A stretch of DNA of 64,000 nucleotides, taken from the NCBI RefSeq assembly GCF_936925435.1, contig NZ_CAKZHQ010000024.1:124001-188000 (forward strand), read 5' to 3'. Numbering within the stretch: position 1 is the first letter of the stretch; the number at the start of each line of letters is the position of its first letter. This document shows, piece after piece, positions 56,001 to 63,264 of this stretch. The notes below the pieces were generated by a model, which saw only the letters and a list, made by a program, of their open reading frames with translations, searched no databases and had not been told where the DNA came from. The position numbers and the translations under genes were made by a program. This DNA is from an uncultured Ramlibacter sp. (GTDB lineage Bacteria; Pseudomonadota; Gammaproteobacteria; Burkholderiales; Burkholderiaceae_C).

Positions 56001-57229
56001 TCCAGGTCTTCAATGCGCTCTTGCTCGATGGCGCGAAGTGGGGCAACAACAGCCAGCTGGCCGTGTCCAGTGGCGGCAGCATCGGCGGCACCATCGTGCT
56101 GGTCAACGAGGCTGACGGCGGTGTGATCACCGTGACCGACCGGAGCTCCATCACGCCTTCAGGCGGCGTGGAGAACCGCGGCACGCTCAACATCGGCAAC
56201 AGCGAGGGCAGCGGCAGCTATGCCTACAACGTCAATCTCACCCGGAACCTGGGTCTGGTGGATGTGCGCACAGGCGAGCTCTACACACCCAGCCTGAGCA
56301 GCAACGAAGGCCGGCTGACCGTCAGTGGGGCCCTGCATGTCGGCTACACATCCGATGCAAGCGGGGGGCCCTCTCCGGGCAATCTCACCAACCTCGGCAC
56401 CATCCAGGGTTCCGGCACGGTCTACGCCAACCTGACCAACTCGGGCACGGTGTCGCCGGGCATCGCATCGACGCCAACTGTTCCGCAGCCGATCGACGTG
56501 CGCATCGGTGCGCTGACCATCGAAGGAAATTTCATCCAGACCTCCAGCGGCACGCTGTCGATGGAGATCGCCGGTCCCCGTGACGGACCTAACGAGCCCT
56601 ACGACCGCCTCATCGTCAGGGGCACGACGGTGCTGGGTGGCCAACTGCTCGCCACCCTGACCGAACGGCTGGTGTCGCCACCGCCACCGCCTTTGCCGCC
56701 GCTGTCTCTGCAGATGCCGATGACAGAGCCGGCACCGCCACCACCCTATGTGCCGGTGCCTGGGGATACCTTCAACGTGATCCAGTCGACCGGCGCGGTC
56801 AGCGGCCAGTTCAATCAGATTCCCGCGCTTGCGGGGCTGCGGGTCAATGACGCGCCCCCGCCGGTGGCGCCACCACCGCCCGGGGCATCGCCGCCGCCGG
56901 TGGTGGTGGTGACGGCCCCGCCGCCCGGAGCGCCGGCGCCGATCCCCGATGCGCCACCACCGCCGTCGGTGTCGCCTCCGCCTCCGTCGGTGTCGGGCCC
57001 GCCTCCGTCGGTCTCGGGACCGGCCACCCCTTCGCCGCCGGCCGTCAGCCTGGACCCAATGGATCCGGCGGACCCGGTGGAGGTGGTGCGGCAGCAGCCC
57101 AATGCGGTCACCCAGGACCTGAACAACGTACAGACCTTCCTGGCCCTGCTGACGCAAGAATCCCAGGACCAGAGGGACGAGAAGAAGCAGGGAGACATCA
57201 CGTTCACCGACGCCCAGTGCAAGCCCTGA
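53093..57229 (+). CDS. two-partner-secretion adhesin (filamentous haemagglutinin-like) 2
   Basis: 1,378 residues, start MSTELSFTARV, signal peptide cut after STAALA. The TPS domain is almost identical to that of the first adhesin (same positions, no gap over about 360 bases), but the rest is only distantly similar. The middle holds a Gly/Asp-rich part (about 720-940, GGAGGDGGNVSI type), then a SCDACD motif at about 941, a beta-helix end with FNVIQSTGAVSGQFNQIP, a long Pro-rich stretch (about 1194-1320) and a 58-residue tail ending in Cys1376-Lys-Pro. No transporter partner is present. Confidence 0.9.
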   Translation: MSTELSFTARVAASPAVAGFQPLVLAVAVAACFGSTAALAQPTGAQAIHGAASLSQQGNRLVVTTQNGAGSNHSAINWQSFSVPAGSATQFNQPSAASTSINRVVGTNPSAIFGTLSSNGKLVLVNPSGIAVGAGAVVDTAGFTASTLRMSDADALAGRLRFGDGSAAGALSVQGQVVARGGDIVLIAPQLEIGAAAVVQAIGGDTILAAGQKVSITGRGLEGIQLEVQAPADRAVNLGKLQGDSVGMFAGQLQHSGLVQAASAVAEGGKVVLKAVGDTLVDGRITATAGTRGGSVDLLGGRVALFGSAVVDASGSQGGGQVRVGGDYQGANAGVPNASHSFVGEGVSIRADAGVQGDGGRVIVWSDEGTRMRGQISARGGEQGGNGGFAEVSGKQFLEFTGLADLRAPHGTVGTLLLDPSDIEIRVAGPSTVPPAVGYDFSGGPASAVLMVSDLERQLGLGHTRVVATDTSGGPPGGSITVSDAVNWTSGNALALEASNGIVLNADVKGWANASRAAAGGKLLLYAKGPDGITQSNGIVQVSELILASAAGAVTMAKDNKVGKLAASVASLLDFRNVSGLSIGSLSNPFLLEPVAGIAAGDSISISAGGNINLGTSNVHSYDGDITVKAGIVGSTPGNGSILGSANITNITNISTGYYGVHSGSVTLKAHGAGTINVGNIDTYGWGVSSESIGTNGGHVTVTSASGAITTGTINTSGYSGYGGYESAGGAGGDGGNVSINSTGGGAIRPGAIFTFGGSGGSGYDDGAAWAGGRGGKAGNVTVVTSGLLSTNHSAGSAAFPITALGGVGGSSDTGAGGNGGAGGVVSLQFGSLAAGSLGTIATRGGDGGLGATVNPGDSSLRRRGGNGGDVSIKGTVGNQSLTDLVVIANGGDGGEKRSASSADSSGGDSGNISVKATAGNLALGGLLFASGGLPGVLGESCDACDPPMSLTPGTGAGGVFTLSATGGTVQVFNALLLDGAKWGNNSQLAVSSGGSIGGTIVLVNEADGGVITVTDRSSITPSGGVENRGTLNIGNSEGSGSYAYNVNLTRNLGLVDVRTGELYTPSLSSNEGRLTVSGALHVGYTSDASGGPSPGNLTNLGTIQGSGTVYANLTNSGTVSPGIASTPTVPQPIDVRIGALTIEGNFIQTSSGTLSMEIAGPRDGPNEPYDRLIVRGTTVLGGQLLATLTERLVSPPPPPLPPLSLQMPMTEPAPPPPYVPVPGDTFNVIQSTGAVSGQFNQIPALAGLRVNDAPPPVAPPPPGASPPPVVVVTAPPPGAPAPIPDAPPPPSVSPPPPSVSGPPPSVSGPATPSPPAVSLDPMDPADPVEVVRQQPNAVTQDLNNVQTFLALLTQESQDQRDEKKQGDITFTDAQCKP

Positions 57230-57274
57230 GGGCCCGCCGCTGCGCACCAGCAGTTCACCAGCGGCAGGCGCGCG

Positions 57275-57940
57275 TCAAGGGCTGGCGCGGCCCAGTGTCT
57301 TGAGCGCGTCCTTGCCGATCCAGCGCGCCGTCGCATCGTCCGATGCTGCCAGCCGCCTTGCAAGCGCCACAGACGCCTTGGCCAGCTGTGCGTTGCGCCG
57401 GCCCACCGCAGCCAGCGCCATCGCCACCGCCTTCTTGACGAAGTTGCGTTCGTCGGTGGCGGCGGCCTCGAGCAGCGGCAGCGCCGCCAGGAATTGCGCA
57501 TCGCTCGCCTGCTTGTCGTGCAGCGCCAGCGCCCACAGCAGGGCGAAGGCGGCGCGCTTGTGGAATTCACCTTTCTTCGCGGCCCAGACGGCCGGCTTGT
57601 CCCAGCGCGGCGCCACGCGGTCGAACAGGTTGAAGCAGACCGTGTCGACGATGGCCCAATTGTCAAAGTCCTTGCACCAGCGCTCCATCTGCGCGGCCGT
57701 CACCAGGGCCGGCTCGTCCACCATGCAGGCGAGCATGCGCGCCTCGTAGATGCCGCTGTCCCAGAGCGCCGCGGCCAGGGCGTGGTCGCGGCCCAGCTCC
57801 CTGGCCAGGCGCTTCATGTCCGCCATGCTCACGCCCAGCGCATGCTCCTGCGGGATGGCATAGCGGGTCATCCCGGCCAGCGTGGCGGTGCTGGCGTGGG
57901 ATTTGAGCCAGGCCAGGGCGGAGGCGGCGTCAGCTTGCAT
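57275..57940 (-). CDS. DNA alkylation repair protein (AlkD-like)
   Basis: 221 residues, all-helical HEAT-repeat protein, with YAIPQEHALGVSMADMKRLA, CKDFDNWAIVDTVC and KKGEFHKRAAFALLWALALHDK. AlkD-type proteins are glycosylases that excise N3- and N7-alkylated purines without flipping the base. Which residues are catalytic here cannot be told by eye. It stands alone, 45 bases after the adhesin gene end (convergent). Confidence 0.83.
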   Translation of the reverse strand: MQADAASALAWLKSHASTATLAGMTRYAIPQEHALGVSMADMKRLARELGRDHALAAALWDSGIYEARMLACMVDEPALVTAAQMERWCKDFDNWAIVDTVCFNLFDRVAPRWDKPAVWAAKKGEFHKRAAFALLWALALHDKQASDAQFLAALPLLEAAATDERNFVKKAVAMALAAVGRRNAQLAKASVALARRLAASDDATARWIGKDALKTLGRASP

Positions 57941-57987
57941 CGGCCATCAGCTCCAGCAGCGCTTGCACCTTGCCGTCGCCTCTGGCT

Positions 57988-58362
57988 TCAGGCCGGCCGC
58001 GGGCTGAACTGGGCCGGGTCGTAGAAGAACTGTTCCTGGGCGATGCGCTCGCCTTCCCAGCGCTGCCAGGCCAGCTCCTCGATGCGGCGGGTGCTGCCGT
58101 CGTGGCCGGTGAAGACGAAGACCCAGCGCAGCACCACATGGTCGCCGTTAAGGAGGGCCGGCCGCACGCAGCTGGACTGCACCGAGGCCGCGCGCGCCAG
58201 GGCCTTCGCCTCGTGGGCCATCAGCGTGTCGCGGCCCACGCGCGGCTGCGCGTTGTTCTCCTGCATCGAGGCCTGCTCGGTGTAGAACTCTTCGATGGCC
58301 TCGACGTGGGCGTTGCTCTCCACGCGGGCGATGAAGGCTTCGAGGGTGGCTGGGCTGGGCAT
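57988..58362 (-). CDS. SnoaL-like/NTF2-fold protein
   Basis: 124 residues beginning MPSPATLEAFIARVESNAHVEAIEEFYTE, the typical SnoaL_2 helix, ending in an aromatic beta sheet (HVVLRWVFVFTGHDGSTRR, AWQRWEGERIAQEQFFYD). Small ligand-binding or isomerase-like fold of unknown substrate. Divergent from the DUF3703 gene. Confidence 0.8.
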   Translation of the reverse strand: MPSPATLEAFIARVESNAHVEAIEEFYTEQASMQENNAQPRVGRDTLMAHEAKALARAASVQSSCVRPALLNGDHVVLRWVFVFTGHDGSTRRIEELAWQRWEGERIAQEQFFYDPAQFSPRPA

Positions 58363-58458
58363 GGGCGGATGATGCACCAGAGCACCAGTTACGTCGCTTT
58401 GTTTGCCACTGAACAAGCCTGCCTTGACCTTGTTGCGACCGAGTGTTACCAACTTTGT

Positions 58459-58860
58459 ATGCACTCGATCACTCCGCAAGAACGACGCGCCATTTACGCG
58501 CGGCTGTTGCAAGGATTCGCCGATGCGCGCTCTGCAGCGCAGGACGCGGATGCGCGTTGGACCTGGCTGATGGCCGCCCATGTGGTGGGCCAGCACAGCC
58601 CCAGCCTGCACCTGGACAGCCACCGCCGCATGCTGGGGCTGGCGCGCGAAACCCGCGACTGGCCGGAAGCCGCGGGCCAGCTGCTGCGCTTGCTGCTGTT
58701 GCCGCTGGGCCATCTGCTGGACCGCATCCCGCTGGGCAATCTGGGGCGCTCCACGGTCGGCATCACCGAACCCATGACGCCGCCCGAACCGATTCAGCTG
58801 CTGATCGACATCGCCACCCTGGAAGCGCAGCTGGAGCGCCTGCAGCACCAGCCGGCTTGA
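58459..58860 (+). CDS. DUF3703 family protein
   Basis: 133 residues, helical. AWTWLMAAHVVGQHSPSLHLDSHRRMLGLA-like block, then LRLLLLPLGHLLDRIPLGNLGRSTVG, close to the DUF3703 core. Unknown function; some relatives sit in metal-resistance clusters, with no such context here. Convergent with topB. Confidence 0.75.
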   Translation: MHSITPQERRAIYARLLQGFADARSAAQDADARWTWLMAAHVVGQHSPSLHLDSHRRMLGLARETRDWPEAAGQLLRLLLLPLGHLLDRIPLGNLGRSTVGITEPMTPPEPIQLLIDIATLEAQLERLQHQPA

Positions 58861-58916
58861 TCTCCCTGCGCGGCTTCAACAGCGCATGAGGTTCTGCTCC
58901 GCCAGCTTCTTCTACA

Positions 58917-58959
58917 AGCAAATTAGCCTGCAGCCCCCGGCTGCTGGGCCTGATTTGCT
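58917..58959. terminator. long imperfect hairpin between convergent genes
   Basis: Arms of about 19-21 bases: AGCAAATTAGCCTGCAGCC and GGCTGCTGGGCCTGATTTGCT, loop CCC. It lies between the DUF3703 gene and topB ends. It overlaps the next repeat and looks like part of a larger decayed mobile repeat used as a terminator. Confidence 0.65.
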
Positions 58960-58973
58960 ATCGAAAGAGTAGC
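58957..58973. repeat. 17-nt dispersed repeat next to topB end
   Basis: GCTATCGAAAGAGTAGC, two bases from the topB stop. It abuts the 43-bp hairpin at 58917-58959, so the short element may be the end of a longer repeat. Confidence 0.6.
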
Positions 58974-58975
58974 GT

Positions 58976-61900
58976 TTACGGAGCCGACAGATGCTTGCCG
59001 ACGATGCCGGCCAGCTCGAACATCGTGACCTGGTCCTTGCCGAACACCGGCAAAAGCTTGGCATCGGCATTGATGCTGCGCTTGTCCTTGGCGTCCTGCA
59101 GGCCGTTGGCCTTGATGTAGTCCCACAGCTTCTTGACCACCTGGGGGCGGGCCACGTTGTCCGGTCCGATCACCGCTGCCAGTTCGGCGCTGGGTTTGAG
59201 GCCCGCGCCCGGGGCGCGCGGCTTTTTCGGTGCCGCTGCCTTTTTGGCCGCTGCGACCTTCTTGGCGGCCGGGGCTTTCTTGGCCGCTGCCTTGGCGGGG
59301 ACGGCCTTGCCGGCGGCCGTTTTGCGCGGCGGGAACTTGCTGGTGCGCGGCTCGAACTCGAAGTTCACCTTGCCCGCTTCCGCGTCCCAGGCCAGGAAGG
59401 CCTTGAAGGGCCGGCGCGTGCGCATGGAGACGAACTTGTCCAGCAGGTCAGTCTTGCCGTTGGCCAGCAGTTTTTCCATCTGCTCGCGCACCACCGGCTG
59501 CTGCAGGATGATCTGGCCGGTCTTGAAGTCGCAGCTGGGCGTGGCCTGGTCGGCTGTGGGCACCGATTTCTCGCACAGATAGTTCTTGCCGAACTCGAAG
59601 ATCCGCGCCTTGCACTTGGGGCAGGGGCCCAGCGACTGCTGGGCGCTGAAGTCCACAATTTCGCCGGTCTCGGCAGGGTCGGCCTCGTTGCCGAAGTCGA
59701 ACTCCAGCTTCCAGTTCTTGTCTTCCTCGCTGAACTTCAGGGCGATCTCGGCGGTGAAGGGCCAGCCGGCCTTGGAGCGGAAGCCCTCGAGCGGGCCGAC
59801 CTTCTTGTCGCGCAGGAACTGCTCGACCTCGTGCAGCTCGAAGGCGCGGCCGGCCGGAATCTTGGTGAAGGAGAAGCCGCAGGCGTCGGCGCCGTCGGCG
59901 CTCTTGCCCATGCAGGTGTAGCGACGGTAGTTTTCCTTGACGACGCCGCCGCAGTTGGGACACGGCGTGACCAGGGTGGCGTAGTCGCCCGGCACGGTGT
60001 CGCGGTCGTACTCCTTGGCCTTCATCACGATGCGCCGGGTCATCTCGGCGATCTCCAGCATGAAGGCGTCGCGCGAGAGCTTGCCGTGCTCCATCTGGGC
60101 CAGCTTGTACTCCCAGTCGCCGGTCAGTTCGGGGCGCGACAGTTCTTCCACGCCCAGGCCGCGCAGCAGCGTCATGAGCTGGAAGGCCTTGGCCGTGGGG
60201 ATGAGCTCGCGGCCGTCGCGCAGCATGTACTTCTCGTTGATCAGGCCTTCGATGGTGGCGGCGCGGGTCGCTGGCGTGCCCAGGCCTTTTTCCTGCATGG
60301 CTTCGCGCAGCTCGTCGTCTTCCACCAGCTTGCCGGCGCCTTCCATGGCGCCCAGCAGGGTGGCTTCGGAGTAGCGCGCGGGCGGCCGGGTCTTCAGGCC
60401 CTTGGGCTCGACCACCTCGGCGCGCACCATCTCGCCGGGCTTGACGGCCACCAGGGTCTTGGCGTTCTCGTCGCCCTCCTGCTCGGCCTCCTTGCCCCAG
60501 ATCGCCAGCCAGCCGGGCTTGACCAGCACCTTGCCCTCGGTCTTGAAGCTGTGGCCAACCGACTGGCTGATGCGGGTGGTCACCATGGATTCGGCGCTGG
60601 GGAAGAACACCGACAGGAAGCGCTTGACGACCAGGTCGTAGAGCTTCTGCTCGGCGTCCGACAGGCCGCTGGGCGCTTGCAGCGTGGGGATGATGGCGAA
60701 GTGGTCCGAGACCTTGGCGTTGTCGAAGATGCGCTTGCTGGGCTTGACGTAGGCGCCGTCAATCGCCTGTTTCGCGTAGGGTGCCAGGTGCTTCATGCCG
60801 CTGTCGGCCAGCATCTGCATGGTGTCCTTGACCACCGGCAGGTAGTCCTCGGGCAGGGCGCGCGAGTCGGTTCGCGGGTAGGTCAAGGCCTTGTGGCGCT
60901 CGTACAGCGACTGGGCCAGCGACAGCGTGGTCTTGGCCGAATAGCCGAAGCGGCCGTTGGCCTCGCGCTGCAGGGAGGTCAGGTCGAACAGCGCTGGCGA
61001 GGCCTGGGTGGTCGGCTTGGACTCCTCGGTGACGCTGGCGGCCTTGCCGCGCACCGCGTCGGCGACGGCCTGGGCCTCCTTCTGGGTCCAGACGCGGTCG
61101 GCCTTGAGCTCGGCATCGTCCGGATTCTTCTTCCACTTGGTGTCGATCCACTTGGCTTGGTACTCGCCGGCCTCGGCCAGGAAGGTGGCGTGGACTTCCC
61201 AGTAGTCGCGGCTGATGAACTTGCGGATCTGTTCCTCGCGCTCGACCACCACCGCCAGGGTCGGGGTCTGGACCCGGCCGACGGTGGTCAGGAAGAAGCC
61301 GCCGTCGCGCGAGTTGAAGGCCGTCATGGCGCGCGTGCCGTTGATGCCCACCAGCCAGTCGGCCTCGGAGCGCGAGCGCGCCGCGTCGGCCAGGCCCATC
61401 ATCTGCTTGTCGCTGCGCAGGCTGTCGAAGCCGTCGCGGATGGCCTGCGGCGTCATCGACTGCAGCCACAGGCGCTTGACCGGCTTGCCCAGCGGCACGT
61501 GCTTGCCGGCCTTCTCGCTGCCGGCGTACTGCTCGATCAGACGGAAGATCAGCTCGCCCTCGCGGCCCGCGTCGCAGGCATTGATCAGGTCGCCCACGTC
61601 CTTGCGCTTGGCCTGCTTGACCACCGCGTTGAGCCGCGTCTTGGTCTTGTCCACCGGCTTCAAGTCGAAGTACGGCGGGATCACGGGCAGGTGGGCGAAG
61701 CTCCACTTGCCGCGCTTGACGTCGAACTCCTCGGGCGCCTGGATCTCCACCAGGTGGCCGACGGCGCTGGTGACGATGTATTTCTCGCTCTCGAAGAACT
61801 CGTCGTGCTTCTCGAACTTGCCCGCCACGGGCGTGAGGGCGCGCACGATGTCCTGCGCCACCGAGGGCTTTTCGGCAATTACCAGAGTCTTTGATGTCAC
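58976..61900 (-). CDS. topB: DNA topoisomerase III with H1-like tail and SWIB domain
   Basis: 974 residues; E. coli TopB has 653. Toprim domain with EKPSVAQD (about 10-17) and DACDAGREGE (about 108-117), active-site Tyr341 in ALTYPRTDSRALP, then two Cys-containing zinc-like segments (CPNCGG at about 647 and CPKCKARIF at about 760). Residues 855-897 form a Lys/Ala/Pro tail (AAAKKAPAAKKVAAAKK), as in histone H1-like proteins, followed by a SWIB/MDM2-type domain (about 902-974, LWDYIKANGLQD). A type IA enzyme that decatenates and relaxes DNA. Divergent from a SET gene. Confidence 0.95.
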   Translation of the reverse strand: MTSKTLVIAEKPSVAQDIVRALTPVAGKFEKHDEFFESEKYIVTSAVGHLVEIQAPEEFDVKRGKWSFAHLPVIPPYFDLKPVDKTKTRLNAVVKQAKRKDVGDLINACDAGREGELIFRLIEQYAGSEKAGKHVPLGKPVKRLWLQSMTPQAIRDGFDSLRSDKQMMGLADAARSRSEADWLVGINGTRAMTAFNSRDGGFFLTTVGRVQTPTLAVVVEREEQIRKFISRDYWEVHATFLAEAGEYQAKWIDTKWKKNPDDAELKADRVWTQKEAQAVADAVRGKAASVTEESKPTTQASPALFDLTSLQREANGRFGYSAKTTLSLAQSLYERHKALTYPRTDSRALPEDYLPVVKDTMQMLADSGMKHLAPYAKQAIDGAYVKPSKRIFDNAKVSDHFAIIPTLQAPSGLSDAEQKLYDLVVKRFLSVFFPSAESMVTTRISQSVGHSFKTEGKVLVKPGWLAIWGKEAEQEGDENAKTLVAVKPGEMVRAEVVEPKGLKTRPPARYSEATLLGAMEGAGKLVEDDELREAMQEKGLGTPATRAATIEGLINEKYMLRDGRELIPTAKAFQLMTLLRGLGVEELSRPELTGDWEYKLAQMEHGKLSRDAFMLEIAEMTRRIVMKAKEYDRDTVPGDYATLVTPCPNCGGVVKENYRRYTCMGKSADGADACGFSFTKIPAGRAFELHEVEQFLRDKKVGPLEGFRSKAGWPFTAEIALKFSEEDKNWKLEFDFGNEADPAETGEIVDFSAQQSLGPCPKCKARIFEFGKNYLCEKSVPTADQATPSCDFKTGQIILQQPVVREQMEKLLANGKTDLLDKFVSMRTRRPFKAFLAWDAEAGKVNFEFEPRTSKFPPRKTAAGKAVPAKAAAKKAPAAKKVAAAKKAAAPKKPRAPGAGLKPSAELAAVIGPDNVARPQVVKKLWDYIKANGLQDAKDKRSINADAKLLPVFGKDQVTMFELAGIVGKHLSAP

Positions 61901-61959
61901 AGCTCAAAACGCGGCGCCTTTCGGCGTCCCGTCCTTTTGTTTCTACAATCCACGCTTCC

Positions 61960-61994
61960 CGCGCATGCGCGCACGCGCACGTACGTGTGCATAT
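61960..61994. other. 35-bp alternating purine/pyrimidine tract (Z-DNA candidate)
   Basis: Every base from 61960 to 61994 alternates pyrimidine and purine, starting with CG/CA steps and ending TATAT-like. It contains the palindromes GCGCATGCGC (61961-61970) and CACGTACGTG (61978-61987). It lies in the 116-bp gap between topB and the divergent SET gene, 59 bases from the topB start and 22 from the SET start. Confidence 0.9.
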
Positions 61995-62016
61995 TCAACT
62001 TAACAGAGTTTCGCGA

Positions 62017-62496
62017 ATGGCCAAAAAACCCGGCGGCGACCCCTACCGCAGAATCCAGACCCGCAAGTCGGGGGTCCACGGCAAGGGGGTCTTCGCCCTG
62101 CAGCCCATCGCCCAGGGCGAGACCTTGATTGAATACGTGGGCGAGGTCATCACCTGGAAGGAAGCCCAGCGCCGCCATCCGCACGATCCCAAGGATCCGA
62201 ACCACACTTTCTACTTCCACGTGGACGACAAGCACGTGATCGACGCCAAGGTCGGCGGCAACTCCTCGCGCTGGATCAACCACTCCTGCGATCCCAACTG
62301 CGAGCCCGACGAGGAAGAAGGCCGCATTTTCATCAAGGCCCTGCGCAACATCAAGGCCGGCGAAGAGCTCAATTACGACTACGGCCTGATCATCGACGAG
62401 AAATACACCAAGAAGCTCAAGGCCGAATACCCCTGCTGGTGCGGCAGCAAGAACTGCCGCGGCACCCTGCTGGCGCCCAAGCGGGGCAAGCGCTGA
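62017..62496 (+). CDS. SET-domain lysine methyltransferase
   Basis: 159 residues. SAM-binding GKGVFALQP near residue 24, the catalytic/SAM pseudoknot RWINHSCDPNCE near 85-95, ELNYDYG near 115, and post-SET Cys motif CWCGSKNCRG near 139. All SET motifs are intact, so it should methylate a Lys. It starts with a weak ribosome-binding site. Its promoter region includes the 35-bp alternating tract. The neighbouring TopB tail is Lys-rich, a possible substrate (inference). Birth of this gene by transfer from eukaryotes is possible but such genes are common in this order. Confidence 0.93.
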   Translation: MAKKPGGDPYRRIQTRKSGVHGKGVFALQPIAQGETLIEYVGEVITWKEAQRRHPHDPKDPNHTFYFHVDDKHVIDAKVGGNSSRWINHSCDPNCEPDEEEGRIFIKALRNIKAGEELNYDYGLIIDEKYTKKLKAEYPCWCGSKNCRGTLLAPKRGKR

Positions 62497-62497
62497 C

Positions 62498-63253
62498 GTG
62501 ATCTGGCCGGCGGAGGCTGTCTGGGAGGGCGTTGCGCCCTTGTTGCCGGATTTCACCGTCGAAATCCTGCCTGAGGTCGATTCGACCAACACCGAGCTGA
62601 TGCGTCGGGCCCGCGCCGGCCGGCTCGAGCCGGTGCTGCTGGTGGGCGAGCGGCAAAGCGCCGGCCGCGGGCGGCTGGGCCGCCAGTGGCACAGCGCGCC
62701 GGGCGACTCCCTGACCTTTTCCCTGGGCCTGCCGCTGGCGCCGGCGGACTGGTCGGGCCTGTCGCTGGCCGTGGGCGTGAGCTTGGCCGAAAGCCTGCAC
62801 CCGCGCGTCCAGCTCAAATGGCCCAATGACCTGTGGCTGCAGGACCGCAAGCTCGGCGGCATCCTGATCGAGACGGCCAGCTTCGGCCAGGGCGAGGCCG
62901 GCCGCTATGCCGTCATCGGCATGGGGCTGAACATCGCGCCGCGCGCCGCCCAGGGCCTGTCCACCGCCCCGGCCTGGCTGCAGGAGCTGCTGCCGGCGCT
63001 GGACGCCGGCCAGGCCCTGGAGCGCATCGCCGCGCCCCTGATGCAGGCCGTGCAGGCCTTTGAAAGCCTGGGCTTCGCCCCCTTCCAGGCCCGTTTCAAC
63101 GCCCGAGACGCCTTGCGCGACCGGGCCGTCACGCTCAGCGACGGCCAGGCCGGAACGGCCCACGGCGCCAGCGAGAGCGGCGCCCTGCTGGTGCATACTG
63201 CACAGGGCATGCAAGCCGTCACCAGCTCCGAAGTGAGCGTCCGCCCCGCCTGA
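62498..63253 (+). CDS. birA: biotin--[acetyl-CoA-carboxylase] ligase
   Basis: 251 residues from a GTG start at 62498, one base after the SET stop. It has DSTNTELMRRA, ERQSAGRGRLGRQWHSA (biotinyl-AMP loop) and LKWPNDLWL, then the short C-terminal domain. There is no N-terminal helix-turn-helix, so it biotinylates BCCP but cannot be a biotin repressor. Followed 11 bases later by a SPOR-like gene. Confidence 0.94.
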   Translation: MIWPAEAVWEGVAPLLPDFTVEILPEVDSTNTELMRRARAGRLEPVLLVGERQSAGRGRLGRQWHSAPGDSLTFSLGLPLAPADWSGLSLAVGVSLAESLHPRVQLKWPNDLWLQDRKLGGILIETASFGQGEAGRYAVIGMGLNIAPRAAQGLSTAPAWLQELLPALDAGQALERIAAPLMQAVQAFESLGFAPFQARFNARDALRDRAVTLSDGQAGTAHGASESGALLVHTAQGMQAVTSSEVSVRPA

Positions 63254-63264
63254 TCGCCGCCCCC

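Noticed and set aside
47934..57229. Autotransporter (type V) beta-barrel at the adhesin C-termini
   Set aside because: The ends are short helical tails after Pro-rich stalks; no barrel strands or terminal Phe/Trp are present.
58991..61894. 967-codon open frame opposite topB
   Set aside because: It mirrors topB exactly, has no ribosome-binding site, is rich in His/Gly/Leu typical of the antisense of high-GC genes, and lacks any recognisable motif.
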